Assembly: GCA_903877135.1 (NCBI GenBank)
Contig: CAIRCN010000056.1
Coordinates: forward strand, 62,001-126,000
Source: an uncultured Opitutia bacterium
GTDB lineage: Bacteria; Verrucomicrobiota; Verrucomicrobiia; Opitutales; Opitutaceae
DNA length: 64,000 bases
Reading direction: 5' to 3'
Shown here: positions 26,419 to 35,043 of the stretch, piece after piece
How the letters are laid out: each line of letters starts with the position of its first letter
Position numbering within the stretch: the first letter of the stretch is position 1
Notes under the pieces: model-generated
Database searches by the model: none
Told to the model about the DNA's origin: nothing
Seen by the model: only the letters and a program-made list of their open reading frames with translations
Program-made: the position numbers and the translations under genes

Positions 26419-28311
26419 ATGAAAGCCCATTCTCTTTTCGTTTCCTGCCTCGCCATTCTCTCGTCCGCCTCGCTTTACGCGCAGCCTGCCTACGAGGCCC
26501 CGCCGCCCTCGCGCGCCGTCGTCGACAGCGCAGACTTTCGCCGCGCCGCCTATCTCCAACGCATCGACGAGGTGCTCACGTGGCGCGTCGGTCAGCTCAA
26601 GCCCGACGACGCCCTCCTCCCTGACATGGGCGCCATCGCCGCCAAGCTCGCACGCCACGAGGACGCCGACCTCTGCTCGCGCAGCGTCATCGCGCAGATG
26701 AAGGAGCCTGGTAGCGGCCCGTTCTGGATGTTCCCCGCCGTCTGCGTCGCCTACCTCGGCCGCGACCAGCTCTCGCCCGCCGCGCGGCAGGCGATCCGCG
26801 ACGCCTGGCGCACGCAGATGCAGCTCCGCGGCGACACCGAGAATCACTGGGCGATGTATTACACCTCGCTCTACCTGATGTCGGAGCTTTATCCCAACGA
26901 ACCCGCCAGCACCTGGTATTCCGGAAAAAGCTCCGCCGAGAATCTCGCCGAGGCGCGCGACTATCTCATCCATTGGATGGACCTCGCCACCACCATCGGC
27001 CAGGGCGAATACACCTGCTCCCACTACATCGGCGAATACGCGATTCCCATGCTCTTCCTAGCCTCGTGGGCCAAGGACCCCGCCATGCGTCAGCGTAGCC
27101 ACATGATGCTCGACTGGCTCTTCGCCGACCAGTTCGCCAACTCCCTCAACGGCGTCCTCCACGGCGCCAACGCCCGCACCGACGACACCGGCGTGGTCGA
27201 GCGCTGGAACTGCCTCTCGTCCTTCTTCAGCTGGCTCCTCCTCGGCAACACCCCGCCGCCCGCCGGCTACGGTGGCTGGGGCGTCTACTTCGCCGCCGCG
27301 GCGAAAAACTACGAGTTGCCCGAAGTCATCTATCGCATCGGCGTCGACCGCGACGGCGATTTTCTCCAGCGCGATCTCAAGCGCACGCGCCGCCGCTGGC
27401 GCAATAGCGACGTCTTCATGGCGCCGGTTTACAAGATGAACTACACCCGTCGCGACTACGCCGTTGGCTCCTTCCAGAGCGGCCTGTGCGATCCGATCCA
27501 GACGCACGTCTGGGACATCACCTGGGCCGTGCCCGATCCGCGCGGCGTGCACAACACCATGTTCTCGATGCACCCCGTCTCCTCGTCCTTCGACATGCAG
27601 ACCTACTTCACCGAGTTTCCCGACCACATGATGCAGGGCGTCACCAAGGAGGGCAAAGCCTCCTACGACTCGCCCGACAAGTTCCTCGGCGGCTCGCGCT
27701 TCGAACAGGTCGTGCAGGACCTCGACACCGTCATCGCACTCTACGACATCCCGCCCGGCACGCGCTTCCCGCACATCAACGGCTTTTTCTCAAAAGACCT
27801 CGTCCACCTTACCATCGACAAGTCCGGCTGGATCTTCGCGCAGGGCGGCCACACCTACCTCGCCTACCGTCCGCTCGCACCCTATGAAATGCTGCCGGTG
27901 GCGCACATCAAATCCTCGTGGACCGGCGAGCGCGTCGACTCCGGCGACAAGCGCCTCTACAGCCCGCACCTGAAGAATGGCACCATCGTGCAGGCCGCCA
28001 GCGCGGACGAGTTCAAGAGTTTCGACGCCTTCAAAACCGCCATCAACGCGCTCCCCCTCGAGTTCAGCCTCGAACCAAATCCGACGGTGAAACTGATCAC
28101 ACTCCGCGGCAAAAACATCGTCTTCACCTATAATCAGCCACCGCAGATCGATGGCCATGTGCGCGACTACGCCTCGGAGTGGAAACTTTTCCAAGGCCCC
28201 TACCTCAACGCCGAGAAGAACTCCCGCCGCCTCACTCTCACGCACGGCCGTCTGCAGCGCGTCCTCGATTTCAACACCCTCACGATCACCGACACTGTCT
28301 TGCCCAACTAA
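26419..28311 (+). CDS. Exported protein of an unassigned family (paralogue B)
   Basis: A 630-residue protein with signal peptide MKAHSLFVSCLAILSSASLY (cut near AQP). Family not recognised. It is very similar to the product of the next gene and more distantly to that at 17206. Shared elements: PFWMFP, LRGDTENHWAMYYTSLYLMS, YSGKSSAENLAEA, GQGEYTCSHYIGEYAIPM, the segment RTDDTGVVERWNCLSSFFSW, LKRTRRRWRN, the block SYDSPDKFLGGSRFEQVVQD and RFPHINGFFSKDLV. The conserved Asp-Thr-Glu-Asn-His-Trp and Gly-Gln-Gly-Glu-Tyr stretches are good candidates for an active site. Helical N-terminal and beta C-terminal halves suggest a polysaccharide lyase or glycosidase-like fold, unproven. Confidence 0.85.
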   Translation: MKAHSLFVSCLAILSSASLYAQPAYEAPPPSRAVVDSADFRRAAYLQRIDEVLTWRVGQLKPDDALLPDMGAIAAKLARHEDADLCSRSVIAQMKEPGSGPFWMFPAVCVAYLGRDQLSPAARQAIRDAWRTQMQLRGDTENHWAMYYTSLYLMSELYPNEPASTWYSGKSSAENLAEARDYLIHWMDLATTIGQGEYTCSHYIGEYAIPMLFLASWAKDPAMRQRSHMMLDWLFADQFANSLNGVLHGANARTDDTGVVERWNCLSSFFSWLLLGNTPPPAGYGGWGVYFAAAAKNYELPEVIYRIGVDRDGDFLQRDLKRTRRRWRNSDVFMAPVYKMNYTRRDYAVGSFQSGLCDPIQTHVWDITWAVPDPRGVHNTMFSMHPVSSSFDMQTYFTEFPDHMMQGVTKEGKASYDSPDKFLGGSRFEQVVQDLDTVIALYDIPPGTRFPHINGFFSKDLVHLTIDKSGWIFAQGGHTYLAYRPLAPYEMLPVAHIKSSWTGERVDSGDKRLYSPHLKNGTIVQAASADEFKSFDAFKTAINALPLEFSLEPNPTVKLITLRGKNIVFTYNQPPQIDGHVRDYASEWKLFQGPYLNAEKNSRRLTLTHGRLQRVLDFNTLTITDTVLPN

Positions 28312-28352
28312 CCTAGTATCGGGAGTGTGCTGTCCGCCGCAGCTTCGCGCCG

Positions 28353-30203
28353 ATGAAACTATTTCCCCGTTGCATCGCCGCATTCTGCGCGCTCGCGGGA
28401 GCATCCGTTGTGGCGCAGCCATCGTTCACCGCTCCCTCGCCGCAGCCTCGAATCGTCGAGCGTGCTGACCAGCGACAGTCTGAATATCTTGCCCGGATCA
28501 ACGAGGTTCTCGTATGGCGCGCGAGCCTGGCGCATGCCAGCCGGCCTGAGTCCCTCGGCTACGCCGAGATCGCCGCGAAGCTGGCCCTCCGCCAGGACGC
28601 CGCCCGGTGCTCGCAGCGACTCGTCGCACTGCTGCGTGAGCCGCCGAACGGCGACATGTTCTGGATGTTTCCGATGGTGTGCATCTCGTTCCTCGGGCGC
28701 GACCAGCTCTCCGCCGAGGCGCAGGCCGCGATCCGCGCCGCCTGGCGCAGCTATTTCCCTTCGCGCGGTGACACTGAGAACCACTGGGCGATGTATTACA
28801 CCTCGCTCTACCTCATGTCGGAGCTCTACCCGAACGAGCCCGCCGGCAGTTGGTATTCCGGCAAGTCTTCCGCCGAAAACCTCGCCGAGTCGCTCGACTA
28901 CCTCGTCAGTTGGATGGACCTCACAACATCTATCGGCCAGGGCGAATACAACTGCACCCAATATATCGGGGAATACACAATCCCGATGCTCTACCTGGCG
29001 ACGTGGGCACACGATCCCGCGATGCGGCAGCGCGGACGGATGATGCTCGACTGGCTGCTCGCGGAATATTCCGAAAACACCCTCGACGGCCTCTCCATCG
29101 GCGCCCACGCCCGCACGGACGACACGCAGGTGCTCGAAAAATGGAATGGCCTCTCGTCGTTCTACTCCTGGCTGCTGTTCGACAACTGTCCGCCGCCCGA
29201 CGGCTACGGCGGCTGGGGCGTATTTTTCGCGGCGGTGGCCACCAACTACGACTTGCCCGAGGTCATCTACCGAATCGGCACCGACCGGCCCGATGCCGCG
29301 CTCCAACGCGACCTCAAGCGCACCCGTAACCGCTGGCGCAACAGCCCCGTCCGCCGCGCCCCTGTCTACAAAACCACCTATCTGAAGCACGACTACGCAG
29401 TCGGCTCCGACCAAGGCGGCCTCAACCAGCCGAGCCAGCTGCATTCGTGGGACGTCACCTGGGCCGTGCCTGATCCGCGCAGCCGGCACAACACCATGTT
29501 CTCCCTGCAACCCTACTCGGCGGTCGCCGCCCTCCAGATGTATTACACCGAGCTGCCGGGCAATCTGCTCCCCGCCGTGGTGCGCACACGGCCCAGCTAC
29601 GACTCGCCCGACAAGTTCCTCGGCGGCTCGCCCTACGAGCAGGTTTTCCAGGACCTCGATACCGTTGTCGCGCTCTACAACATCACCCCCGGCACCCGCT
29701 TCCCGCACGTCAACGGCTTCTTCTCGCGCGAACTCGTGCAACTCACCGAGGACCCTTCAGGTTGGATATTCGCGCAGGGCGGCCGCTGTTACCTCGCCTA
29801 CCGGCCGCTCGCACCGTTTGAGTGGATTCCGACTACCCAGGGCGATCGGCGGCTCTACAGCCCGCATCTGCAGAATGGCACGATTCTGCAAGCCGCGTCG
29901 GCAGCTGAGTTCTCGGATTTTGGTGCGTTCCAGCGGGCGATCCGCGCACTGCCTCTCACCATGCAAATGGAGCCCGTGCCCTCTGTCGCGCTGCACACGC
30001 TGCGAGGCACCGAACTCGTCTGCACCTACGGTCAGCCGCCCATCGTCAACGGCCGGGTGGTAGATTATGCCGCGTGGAAACTCTTCGAGGGGCCGTTCCT
30101 CAACGCCGCGCGCGACTCCCATCGGCTTACGATCACCCACGGCCACCTGAAACGCGTGCTCGATTTCAACACGCTTACCGTTTCCGATTCCGTCACACCC
30201 TGA
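28353..30203 (+). CDS. Exported protein of an unassigned family (paralogue C)
   Basis: A 616-residue protein with signal peptide MKLFPRCIAAFCALAGASVV (cut near AQP). It follows paralogue B by 41 bases and is clearly a tandem duplicate of it: both have GDTENHWAMYYTSLYLMSEL followed by YPNEPA, GGWGV, LPEVIYRIG, AVPDPR and SYDSPDKFLGG. It lacks the insertion found in B around HIKSSWTGERVDSG. It keeps all motifs shared by the three proteins. The next gene, encoding a cytoplasmic GH51 enzyme, begins 6 bases after its stop, so the exported and intracellular steps are probably transcribed together. Confidence 0.85.
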   Translation: MKLFPRCIAAFCALAGASVVAQPSFTAPSPQPRIVERADQRQSEYLARINEVLVWRASLAHASRPESLGYAEIAAKLALRQDAARCSQRLVALLREPPNGDMFWMFPMVCISFLGRDQLSAEAQAAIRAAWRSYFPSRGDTENHWAMYYTSLYLMSELYPNEPAGSWYSGKSSAENLAESLDYLVSWMDLTTSIGQGEYNCTQYIGEYTIPMLYLATWAHDPAMRQRGRMMLDWLLAEYSENTLDGLSIGAHARTDDTQVLEKWNGLSSFYSWLLFDNCPPPDGYGGWGVFFAAVATNYDLPEVIYRIGTDRPDAALQRDLKRTRNRWRNSPVRRAPVYKTTYLKHDYAVGSDQGGLNQPSQLHSWDVTWAVPDPRSRHNTMFSLQPYSAVAALQMYYTELPGNLLPAVVRTRPSYDSPDKFLGGSPYEQVFQDLDTVVALYNITPGTRFPHVNGFFSRELVQLTEDPSGWIFAQGGRCYLAYRPLAPFEWIPTTQGDRRLYSPHLQNGTILQAASAAEFSDFGAFQRAIRALPLTMQMEPVPSVALHTLRGTELVCTYGQPPIVNGRVVDYAAWKLFEGPFLNAARDSHRLTITHGHLKRVLDFNTLTVSDSVTP

Positions 30204-30209
30204 TCTTCC

Positions 30210-31712
30210 ATGCCTCGCGCCCAACTTACCGTCCACACTACCGAGTCCGGCCCGGTCATCGACCGGCACATCTTCGGCCACTTCGCGGAACATCTCGGCC
30301 GCTGCATCTACGACGGCCTCTGGGTCGGCGAAAACTCTTCGGTCCCCAACATCCGCGGCTGGCGCAGCGACCTCGTCGCCGCGCTGAAACAGATCCGCAT
30401 CCCCAACCTCCGCTGGCCGGGCGGCTGCTTTGCCGACGACTACCACTGGCGCGACGGCATCGGCCCGCGCGAAAAACGCCCGCGCCGCGTCAACGCCCAC
30501 TGGGGCGGAGTCGTTGAGAGCAACGCCGTCGGCACGCACGAGTTCCTCGATCTCTGCGAACAGATCGGCTGCGAGCCCTACCTCGCCGGCAACGTCGGCA
30601 GCGGCTCGCCGCGCGAACTGCGTGAGTGGGTCGAGTATTGCAACGCCACCGCCGGCACCCTCGCCGAGGAACGCGCCACCAACAGCCGCCGCGACCCGTG
30701 GAAGGTCCGCCTTTGGGGCGTCGGCAACGAGACCTGGGGCTGCGGCGGCAACATGACGGTCGAGTATTACGCCAACGAGTATCGCCGCTTCGCCACTTAC
30801 ACGCGCGATTTCCCGAACGCCCCGCTCTACCGCATCGCCAGCGGTGCCCGCAACGACGACTACCACTGGACCGAGGTGATGATGCGCGAGGCTTTCAAGG
30901 GCCCGATCGGCGGCCCGATCCTGCAGGGCCTCTCGCTCCACTACTACACCGTGCCCGGCGACTGGCCGCCGAAGCATCCCGCCACCGGCTTCGACCACGC
31001 CGGCTGGAACTGGGTCATGGCCCTCGGCTGGAAAATGGACGAATACGTCCGCGGCCACCGCGCCGCGATGGACCGCTACGATCCCGCCGAAAAAACCGCC
31101 CTCGTCGTGGACGAATGGGGCTCGTGGTATGCCGTCGAGTCAGGGACCAACCCCGGTTTCCTCTACCAGCAGCAGACCGTGCGCGACGCCGTCCTCGCCT
31201 CGCTCACACTCAACATCTTCATCAACCACTGCGAACGCGTCCGCATCGCCAACCTCGCCCAGCTCGTCAACGTCCTCCAAGCCGTGGCGCTCACCGAGGA
31301 AGGCGGCGGTCGCCTCGTCCTCACGCCGACCTGGGACGTCCTCGCACTCTACGCCGCACACCAAGACGCCCGCCGCCTGTCCGTGCACAGCGACGCCGCC
31401 ACACTCAAGCACGACGGCATGCCCTACCCCGCCGTCTCCGCCACCGCCTCGCTCGCCGCCGACCACACCATCACCGTCACGGTCTGCAACACCGACCCCG
31501 CCGCGCCCGCCGAGATCACCCTCACCCTCGTCGACCGCGCCCCGGTTGTCGCCGACGCCCGCGTCCTCGCCTCCGCCGACCTAACCGCCTGCAACACCAT
31601 CGCCCAACCCCGCGCCGTCACCACCCGCCCGCTCGATGGCGTGCGCGTGAGCGGCCAGCAGATTTCCGTTTCTCTCCCCCCCGGCGCTGTCGCCTCGCTG
31701 CGCTTCTCATGA
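30210..31712 (+). CDS. GH51 alpha-L-arabinofuranosidase
   Basis: A 500-residue cytoplasmic enzyme that removes alpha-L-arabinofuranosyl residues with retention. The fold markers are HIFGHFAEHLGRCIYDGLWV, RWPGGCFADDYHWRDGIGP, the acid/base Glu174 in GVGNETWGCGG and the nucleophile Glu302 in VVDEWGSWY; the C-terminal beta domain is complete. Length is normal for GH51. It overlaps the GH127 gene by ATGA, and the two probably act together on arabinose-containing oligosaccharides with alpha and beta linkages. Confidence 0.93.
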   Translation: MPRAQLTVHTTESGPVIDRHIFGHFAEHLGRCIYDGLWVGENSSVPNIRGWRSDLVAALKQIRIPNLRWPGGCFADDYHWRDGIGPREKRPRRVNAHWGGVVESNAVGTHEFLDLCEQIGCEPYLAGNVGSGSPRELREWVEYCNATAGTLAEERATNSRRDPWKVRLWGVGNETWGCGGNMTVEYYANEYRRFATYTRDFPNAPLYRIASGARNDDYHWTEVMMREAFKGPIGGPILQGLSLHYYTVPGDWPPKHPATGFDHAGWNWVMALGWKMDEYVRGHRAAMDRYDPAEKTALVVDEWGSWYAVESGTNPGFLYQQQTVRDAVLASLTLNIFINHCERVRIANLAQLVNVLQAVALTEEGGGRLVLTPTWDVLALYAAHQDARRLSVHSDAATLKHDGMPYPAVSATASLAADHTITVTVCNTDPAAPAEITLTLVDRAPVVADARVLASADLTACNTIAQPRAVTTRPLDGVRVSGQQISVSLPPGAVASLRFS

Positions 31713-33634
31713 ATTACCGCTCGGCCCTCCCGCTCGCTAACGTCCGCCTCACGCGCGGCTTTCTCGCCGAGCGCACCCGCCTCGTCCGCGATGTCGTCAT
31801 CCCTTACCAGTGGGACGCGCTCAATGACCGTGTGCCCGGCGCCGAGCCGAGCGGGTGCGTGCACAACTTCAAGGTCGCCGCCGGTGAGAAGGAGGGGAAG
31901 TTCTACGGCCTCTTCTGGCAGGACTCCGACCTCGCAAAATGGATCGAGGCCGCCTCCTACCGCCTCGCCACGCACCCCGACGCCGCGCTCGACACCGAAC
32001 TCGACCGCCTCATCGCCACCATCGCGAAGGCCCAGGGCGCCGACGGCTACCTCAACACCTTCTTCCAGCTCGTCGAGCCGCAGAACCGCTGGGCCAACCT
32101 CCGCGACTGCCACGAGCTCTACGTCGCCGGCCACATGATCGAGGCGGGCGTCGCGCACTTCCGCGCCACCGGCAAGCGCACTCTCCTCGTCGTCGTCCAA
32201 AAACTCGCCGACCTCATCGACCGCACCTTCGGCCTCGGGCCCGGCCAGATCCCGGGTTATTGCGGCCACGAAGAAATCGAGCTCGCCCTCGTGAAACTCG
32301 CCCGCATCACAGGCGAAATCCGCTACGTCCGGCTCGCCGCCTACTTCGTCAATCAGCGCGGCCAGCAGCCGAATTATCTTGAGGAGGAAACCAAGCGCCG
32401 CGGCGACAAGCTCCCCTGGCACATGTATTTTGACGGCCTCGCCACGCTCCAGGCCGCGCGGCCCGTGCGCGAACTCACCGAGCCCGTCGGCCACGCCGTG
32501 CGCCAGATGTATCTGCTCGCCGCGATGGCCGACCTTGCCGTCGAACTGAACGACGACTCGCTTCTGCGCTCCTGCCACACGCTCTGGGACGCCATCGTGC
32601 GCCGTCACCTCTACCTCACCGGCGGCGTCGGCTCCGAGCCCTACGGCGAGAAATTCACCGAGCCCTTCGATCTGCCACCCGACCGCGCCTACGCCGAAAC
32701 CTGCGCCGCCATCGGCGTGATTTTCTTCGCCCGCCGGATGCTCGACGTCAAACTCCGCGGCGAGTTCGCCGACGTGATGGAGCGCGCCCTTTACAACAAC
32801 GTCCCGAGCGGCATATCGCTCGACGGCACGAAGTTTTTCTACGTCAACCCGCTCGAGCTCATCCCCGCCGTCGCCAAGCGCCGTTACGAGTGCCACCTCG
32901 TGAAGACGCAGCGCGTCGGCTGGTTCGGCTGCGCGTGCTGCCCGCCCAACGTCGCCCGCCTCTTCGCCTCCCTCGGCGAATACGTCGCCTCGCAGCGCCC
33001 CGACGGCCTCGCGCTCCACCTCTACACCGAGGGCGACCTGCGCTTCACCGCCGCCGGCACCGAAGTCCGCCTCGCCGTGCGCACGGATTATCCGTGGACC
33101 GAGGAGGTCGTCCTCGAAGTGAACCCCGCCGAGCCCGCCGAATTCACGCTGTATCTGCGCATCCCCGGCTGGTGCCGTGCCGCCGCACTCGCCGTCAACG
33201 GCCAGCCGCAGTCCCTCGCTCCCGTCAACGGCTACGCCGAGCTCACCCGCGCTTGGCAGCCCGGCGACACCGTCACGCTCACGCTTCCGATGCCCGTCGA
33301 GCGTATCCATGCCGACCCGCGCGTCGCCACCGTTGCCGGCCAGGTCGCGCTCCAGCGCGGCCCCATCGTCTACTGCTTCGAGGAAGCCGACCACGGCGCC
33401 AACCTCGCCGCCGTGTCTCTCTCCCGTTCCGCGCCCATCACCGCCCGCCACGACACCACGCTTCTCGGTGGCTGCGTCGTCCTCGAATCCACCGCACAAC
33501 GCGATCCGCAATCGCCCAGCCTCTACTCAACCGCTGCGCCTGCGCCAGCCATCGTCCCCTTCCGCGCCATCCCTTACGGCCTCTGGGCCAATCGCGGCGA
33601 AGGCGAAATGCGCGTCTGGCTCCGCGAATCATGA
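31709..33634 (+). CDS. GH127 beta-L-arabinofuranosidase
   Basis: A 641-residue cytoplasmic enzyme. GH127 uses a zinc-bound Cys nucleophile; here the expected ligands are Glu330 and Cys332 (YAETCAAIG) and Cys410-Cys411 (GCACCPPN), with Cys410 as likely nucleophile. The (alpha/alpha)6 barrel is followed by beta domains. The type member, HypBA1 of Bifidobacterium longum, releases beta-L-arabinose from hydroxyproline-linked arabinooligosaccharides of extensin-like proteins. It overlaps both neighbours by ATGA (GH51 upstream, M28 peptidase downstream). Confidence 0.92.
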   Translation: MNYRSALPLANVRLTRGFLAERTRLVRDVVIPYQWDALNDRVPGAEPSGCVHNFKVAAGEKEGKFYGLFWQDSDLAKWIEAASYRLATHPDAALDTELDRLIATIAKAQGADGYLNTFFQLVEPQNRWANLRDCHELYVAGHMIEAGVAHFRATGKRTLLVVVQKLADLIDRTFGLGPGQIPGYCGHEEIELALVKLARITGEIRYVRLAAYFVNQRGQQPNYLEEETKRRGDKLPWHMYFDGLATLQAARPVRELTEPVGHAVRQMYLLAAMADLAVELNDDSLLRSCHTLWDAIVRRHLYLTGGVGSEPYGEKFTEPFDLPPDRAYAETCAAIGVIFFARRMLDVKLRGEFADVMERALYNNVPSGISLDGTKFFYVNPLELIPAVAKRRYECHLVKTQRVGWFGCACCPPNVARLFASLGEYVASQRPDGLALHLYTEGDLRFTAAGTEVRLAVRTDYPWTEEVVLEVNPAEPAEFTLYLRIPGWCRAAALAVNGQPQSLAPVNGYAELTRAWQPGDTVTLTLPMPVERIHADPRVATVAGQVALQRGPIVYCFEEADHGANLAAVSLSRSAPITARHDTTLLGGCVVLESTAQRDPQSPSLYSTAAPAPAIVPFRAIPYGLWANRGEGEMRVWLRES

Positions 33635-35043
33635 TCATGCTGAACAAATTCCTCCTCCCTCTCCTGTTGGCCGGTTCGCTTTGCGCCCAGCCACTACAAA
33701 CCATGCAGGACAAGATCGTCGCCGACGGCGTGGCCGACCGCGCCGGTTACGATTTTCTCGGCCGCCTGTGCGACGACTTCGGCGGGCGCCTCACCGGCAG
33801 CCCCAACAACCGCGACGCACTCGCTCGCACCGTCGCCGAACTGAAGGCCATCGGCGTCGAGGCACGTCTGGAGCCGTTCACTATGCCCGGCTGGGTCCGC
33901 GGCGACGACGAGGCCGTCATGCTCACGCCCATCGTCCGCCGGCTCCGCGTCGCGTCGCTCAGTTACACGCAGCCGCACGAACCGTTCGAAGCCGAGGTCG
34001 TGGACATCCACGACGGCCGCGAGGAGGACTTCGCCGGCCTAGCGGCCGCGGGCAAGATCGGTCTGCTCGCCGCCAACACCTCCGTCCCGCGCGGCCAGTA
34101 TGAAACCGCCGCGCTCAAGCACGGCGTCCGCGGCATCCTTTTCATCGACCGCGAGGGCGGCGGCCAGTTGCTCGCCCGCACCGGCTCGTTCGTCGGCGAG
34201 CCGCTGCGCCTTCCGATCTACAGCATCACCCAGGAGGAGGGCCTATGGATCGGCCGGCTGCTCCAGCGCCACCAGCCCGTGCGCGTGCGGCTGACGACCC
34301 GCTCGCACTGCGAGCAGGCCGAAACGGCCAACATCGTCGTGTGCTTCCCCGGCCGCAACGCCGATACAATTATCGTCGGCGCGCATTTCGACTCGTGGGA
34401 CCTCGGCCAGGGCGCGACCGACAACGGCCTCGGCACCGCCCAGCTCTTCGCCCTCGCCAAACTCCTCAAAAACCACGCGCCGCAAAACCTGCGCACCATC
34501 GAGCTCGTCTGGTTCAACGGCGAGGAGCAGGGCCTCTGGGGCTCGCGCCACCACGCGCCGCTCACCCGCGGCCGGCCCGTCGCCACGATGCTCAACCTCG
34601 ACATGGTCGGCTATCCACTCTCGGTCAACGCCCTCGGATACGACGAATTGCTGCCCGTCCTCCAGCGCTTCGCCGCCTCGATGCCCAAGGAGCGCCTGCG
34701 CGAGGGCGTCACCAACATCAACTGGTTCGGCAGTGACCACACGTCCTTCCAACTAGAGGGCATTCCGAGCATCACGTTCGGCGCACATATCGACCGCGAG
34801 GTCGTGCGCTATTACCACGACCTCGGCGACACTTTCGACAAGAGCGATCCGAAGATGATTTCCGAATCCACCGCCACCATCACCGCGCTCGTCTACCGCC
34901 TCGCCAACGAGCCCGGTCTGTCTGTGAAGCGACACACCTCGACTGAGACACTGGAGCTTTTCCGCAAGTTCGACCTCGAAAAACGCTTGCGTAGCGTGGG
35001 TTTGTGGCCCGCAGAAAACCCACCGCCAGCCAAAACCCCATGA
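33631..35043 (+). CDS. Exported M28 family zinc peptidase
   Basis: A 470-residue protein with signal peptide MIMLNKFLLPLLLAGSLCAQ. A PA-type insert domain is followed by the M28 catalytic domain with all zinc ligands: His in VGAHFDSWD, bridging Asp in GATDNGLGTA, catalytic and ligand Glu in NGEEQGLWG, Asp in LNLDMVG and His in YYHDLGDTFD. Most M28 enzymes of this type are aminopeptidases or carboxypeptidases acting in the periplasm. It is translationally coupled to GH127 and GH36 genes, which suggests that the locus attacks glycoprotein or glycopeptide rather than pure polysaccharide. Confidence 0.9.
   Translation: MIMLNKFLLPLLLAGSLCAQPLQTMQDKIVADGVADRAGYDFLGRLCDDFGGRLTGSPNNRDALARTVAELKAIGVEARLEPFTMPGWVRGDDEAVMLTPIVRRLRVASLSYTQPHEPFEAEVVDIHDGREEDFAGLAAAGKIGLLAANTSVPRGQYETAALKHGVRGILFIDREGGGQLLARTGSFVGEPLRLPIYSITQEEGLWIGRLLQRHQPVRVRLTTRSHCEQAETANIVVCFPGRNADTIIVGAHFDSWDLGQGATDNGLGTAQLFALAKLLKNHAPQNLRTIELVWFNGEEQGLWGSRHHAPLTRGRPVATMLNLDMVGYPLSVNALGYDELLPVLQRFAASMPKERLREGVTNINWFGSDHTSFQLEGIPSITFGAHIDREVVRYYHDLGDTFDKSDPKMISESTATITALVYRLANEPGLSVKRHTSTETLELFRKFDLEKRLRSVGLWPAENPPPAKTP

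Noticed and set aside
30626-31708. Arg/Pro-rich plus-strand extension upstream of the GH127 start
   Set aside because: It is the shifted frame of GH51; the ATGA overlap at 31709 gives the correct GH127 start.
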